This document shows, piece by piece, positions 63,102 to 64,000 of a stretch of DNA of 64,000 nt. This stretch comes from an uncultured Alphaproteobacteria bacterium (lineage in GTDB: Bacteria > Pseudomonadota > Alphaproteobacteria > Methylaequorales > Methylaequoraceae). The stretch is taken from positions 127,566 through 191,565 of the forward strand of contig CACMWI010000002.1 of assembly GCA_902617375.1 (NCBI GenBank), written 5' to 3'. Position numbers and translations under genes: made by a program. Under the pieces are notes generated by a model that saw only the letters and a list, made by a program, of their open reading frames with translations, searched no databases and was not told where the DNA came from. The number at the start of each line of letters is the position of its first letter. The first letter of the stretch is position 1.

Positions 63102-64000
63102 CTTTATTCTTGAAATCTATGGAGAAGAAATACCATCTTCAGCACAAAGTTTAATTGAAAATCAATTTGAAAAATTATTTAGTCAGCTTCTCGAAGATAA
63201 TGAAATTAAATATAAAGATTTACTTACTTTTTCAACTTCTAGAAGAGTTGTAGTCTATGTTAATGGTTTAAATAATTATATAAATTCTAAACAAGTCGAA
63301 GTTAGAGGACCGCAAGTAGATGCTAGTCAAATGGCAATTCAGGGTTTTTTAAAGTCGAATAATCTTGAAAATATTAACAAATTAGAAACAAAAGTTATCA
63401 AGGACAAGTCTTATTTTGTCTTTAAGAAAAAGACAAAGAAACAAAAAATTTCAGATATTCTAAAAAAAGAAACTCCAAAAATTTTGCAATCTATAAAATG
63501 GGTTAAATCAATGAGATGGGGAAACCATAATGATAGGTGGATAAGACCAATTAAAAATATCCTCTGCATTTTTAATAATAAATTATTAAAAATAAAATTT
63601 GCTAACCTTGATTCTAATAACTTTACATTTGGAAATTATCACTTTGAAGAAAGAAAATTTCAATATACTAACTATTTAAATTATCGAGAGAAATTAAAAA
63701 AAACCTTTGTTATGCTTGAGAGATCAACTAGACAAAAACATATTCTAAACAAAATAGATGCTTTTTGTAAAAAAAATAATCTTAAATTTATCAATGACTC
63801 ATCTTTATTAAAGCGGATTTCAAATTCCGTTGAATTTCCTAATGTATATTTTGGTTCTTTTGATAATAAATTTTTTAAAATCCCAGAATTTCTTTTGAAA
63901 AATATTATGTCAGACAAACAAGATTATTTTATTTTTAAAGAAAAAAATAATAAACTTTCTAACTTTTTTGGATTTGTATCTGGAATCAAGGTTAAAAAAC
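63094..64000 (+). CDS. glyS: Glycyl-tRNA synthetase beta subunit (partial, C-terminus beyond window)
   Basis: ATG 63094 opens a frame that runs to the window end (302 codons seen of about 690 expected). MSDFILEIYGEEIPSSAQSL, TFSTSRRVVVYVNGL, VRGPQVDAS and MRWGNHNDRWIRPIKNILCI (the RWVRPI-type motif) match the GlyS N-terminus. The anticodon-binding part lies beyond the window. Confidence 0.93.
   Translation, partial: MSDFILEIYGEEIPSSAQSLIENQFEKLFSQLLEDNEIKYKDLLTFSTSRRVVVYVNGLNNYINSKQVEVRGPQVDASQMAIQGFLKSNNLENINKLETKVIKDKSYFVFKKKTKKQKISDILKKETPKILQSIKWVKSMRWGNHNDRWIRPIKNILCIFNNKLLKIKFANLDSNNFTFGNYHFEERKFQYTNYLNYREKLKKTFVMLERSTRQKHILNKIDAFCKKNNLKFINDSSLLKRISNSVEFPNVYFGSFDNKFFKIPEFLLKNIMSDKQDYFIFKEKNNKLSNFFGFVSGIKVKK

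Overview
The window is a very AT-rich, densely packed bacterial chromosome segment. It most likely comes from a small-genome, free-living, probably marine alphaproteobacterium (Pelagibacterales, AEGEAN-169 or HIMB59-like; this placement is inference). The strongest lineage evidence is a circularly permuted two-piece tmRNA gene (ssrA, tag ANDNEMALAA), an alphaproteobacterial-type SspB, ThyX in place of ThyA, and the order hflK-hflC-degP-miaA-ilvBHC-leuA-mre. Spacing is minimal, 4-20 base overlaps are common, and membrane and envelope genes dominate.

Region 1 (1-16.8 kb, minus strand) is a full division and cell-wall (dcw) operon: mraZ, ftsZ, rsmH, ftsL, ftsI, murE, murF, mraY, murD, ftsW, murG, murC, murB, ddl, ftsQ, ftsA (cut by the window edge). 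ftsZ sits second, right after mraZ, rather than after ftsA. Three TGG repeats spaced exactly 10 bases overlap the mraZ promoter. RNase P RNA (rnpB) lies just upstream.

Region 2 (17.2-24 kb) holds an N-acetylmuramoyl-L-alanine amidase, an SH3 protein, an AsmA-like protein, fumC, sspB, several tiny membrane or coiled-coil genes, and a secreted metallo-beta-lactamase-fold hydrolase. Region 3 (24-34.3 kb) is accessory. It has a FecA-like TonB receptor of clearly higher GC behind four Fur-type palindromes, an orphan TupA, a tautomerase, and a 24-codon ORF with a 12-base Shine-Dalgarno and its own terminator. It also has a Zrg-like ABC pair whose permease has a histidine-rich loop, followed by a DUF3299 protein, a Zur-like repressor, and an unlisted 49-residue peptide with 14 cysteines: a likely zinc-handling neighbourhood.

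Region 4 (34.4-38.4 kb) is the most unusual part. The 3' portion of the permuted ssrA gene is repeated three times downstream of the intact gene. These copies divide about 3.4 kb into small one-gene units: a PhoD-like phosphatase, a secreted acidic peptide, and a DsrE-like gene broken by a stop. An older unit with a membrane protein lies beyond them. Each unit starts with the same end module (ssrA-like core, hairpin, two 12-base direct repeats, CTGCACG repeats). No integrase is present. I read this as a tandem array of non-autonomous mobile cassettes at ssrA.

Region 5 (38.4-54.9 kb, mostly plus) holds thyX, mrp (minus), hflKC, degP, miaA, branched-chain amino-acid genes ilvB-ilvH-ilvC-leuA, and the rod-shape operon mreB-mreC-mreD-mrdA-rodA. 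Region 6 (54.8-64 kb) has an apt-led minus-strand operon with an ExbB/MotA-like protein, an ExbD-like protein fused to a beta-domain, an unknown membrane protein, a lipoprotein and a PerM-type permease. It is followed by a TetR-like regulator, a UbiB/ABC1 kinase, polyprenyl diphosphate synthase (ispB), glyQ and the start of glyS.
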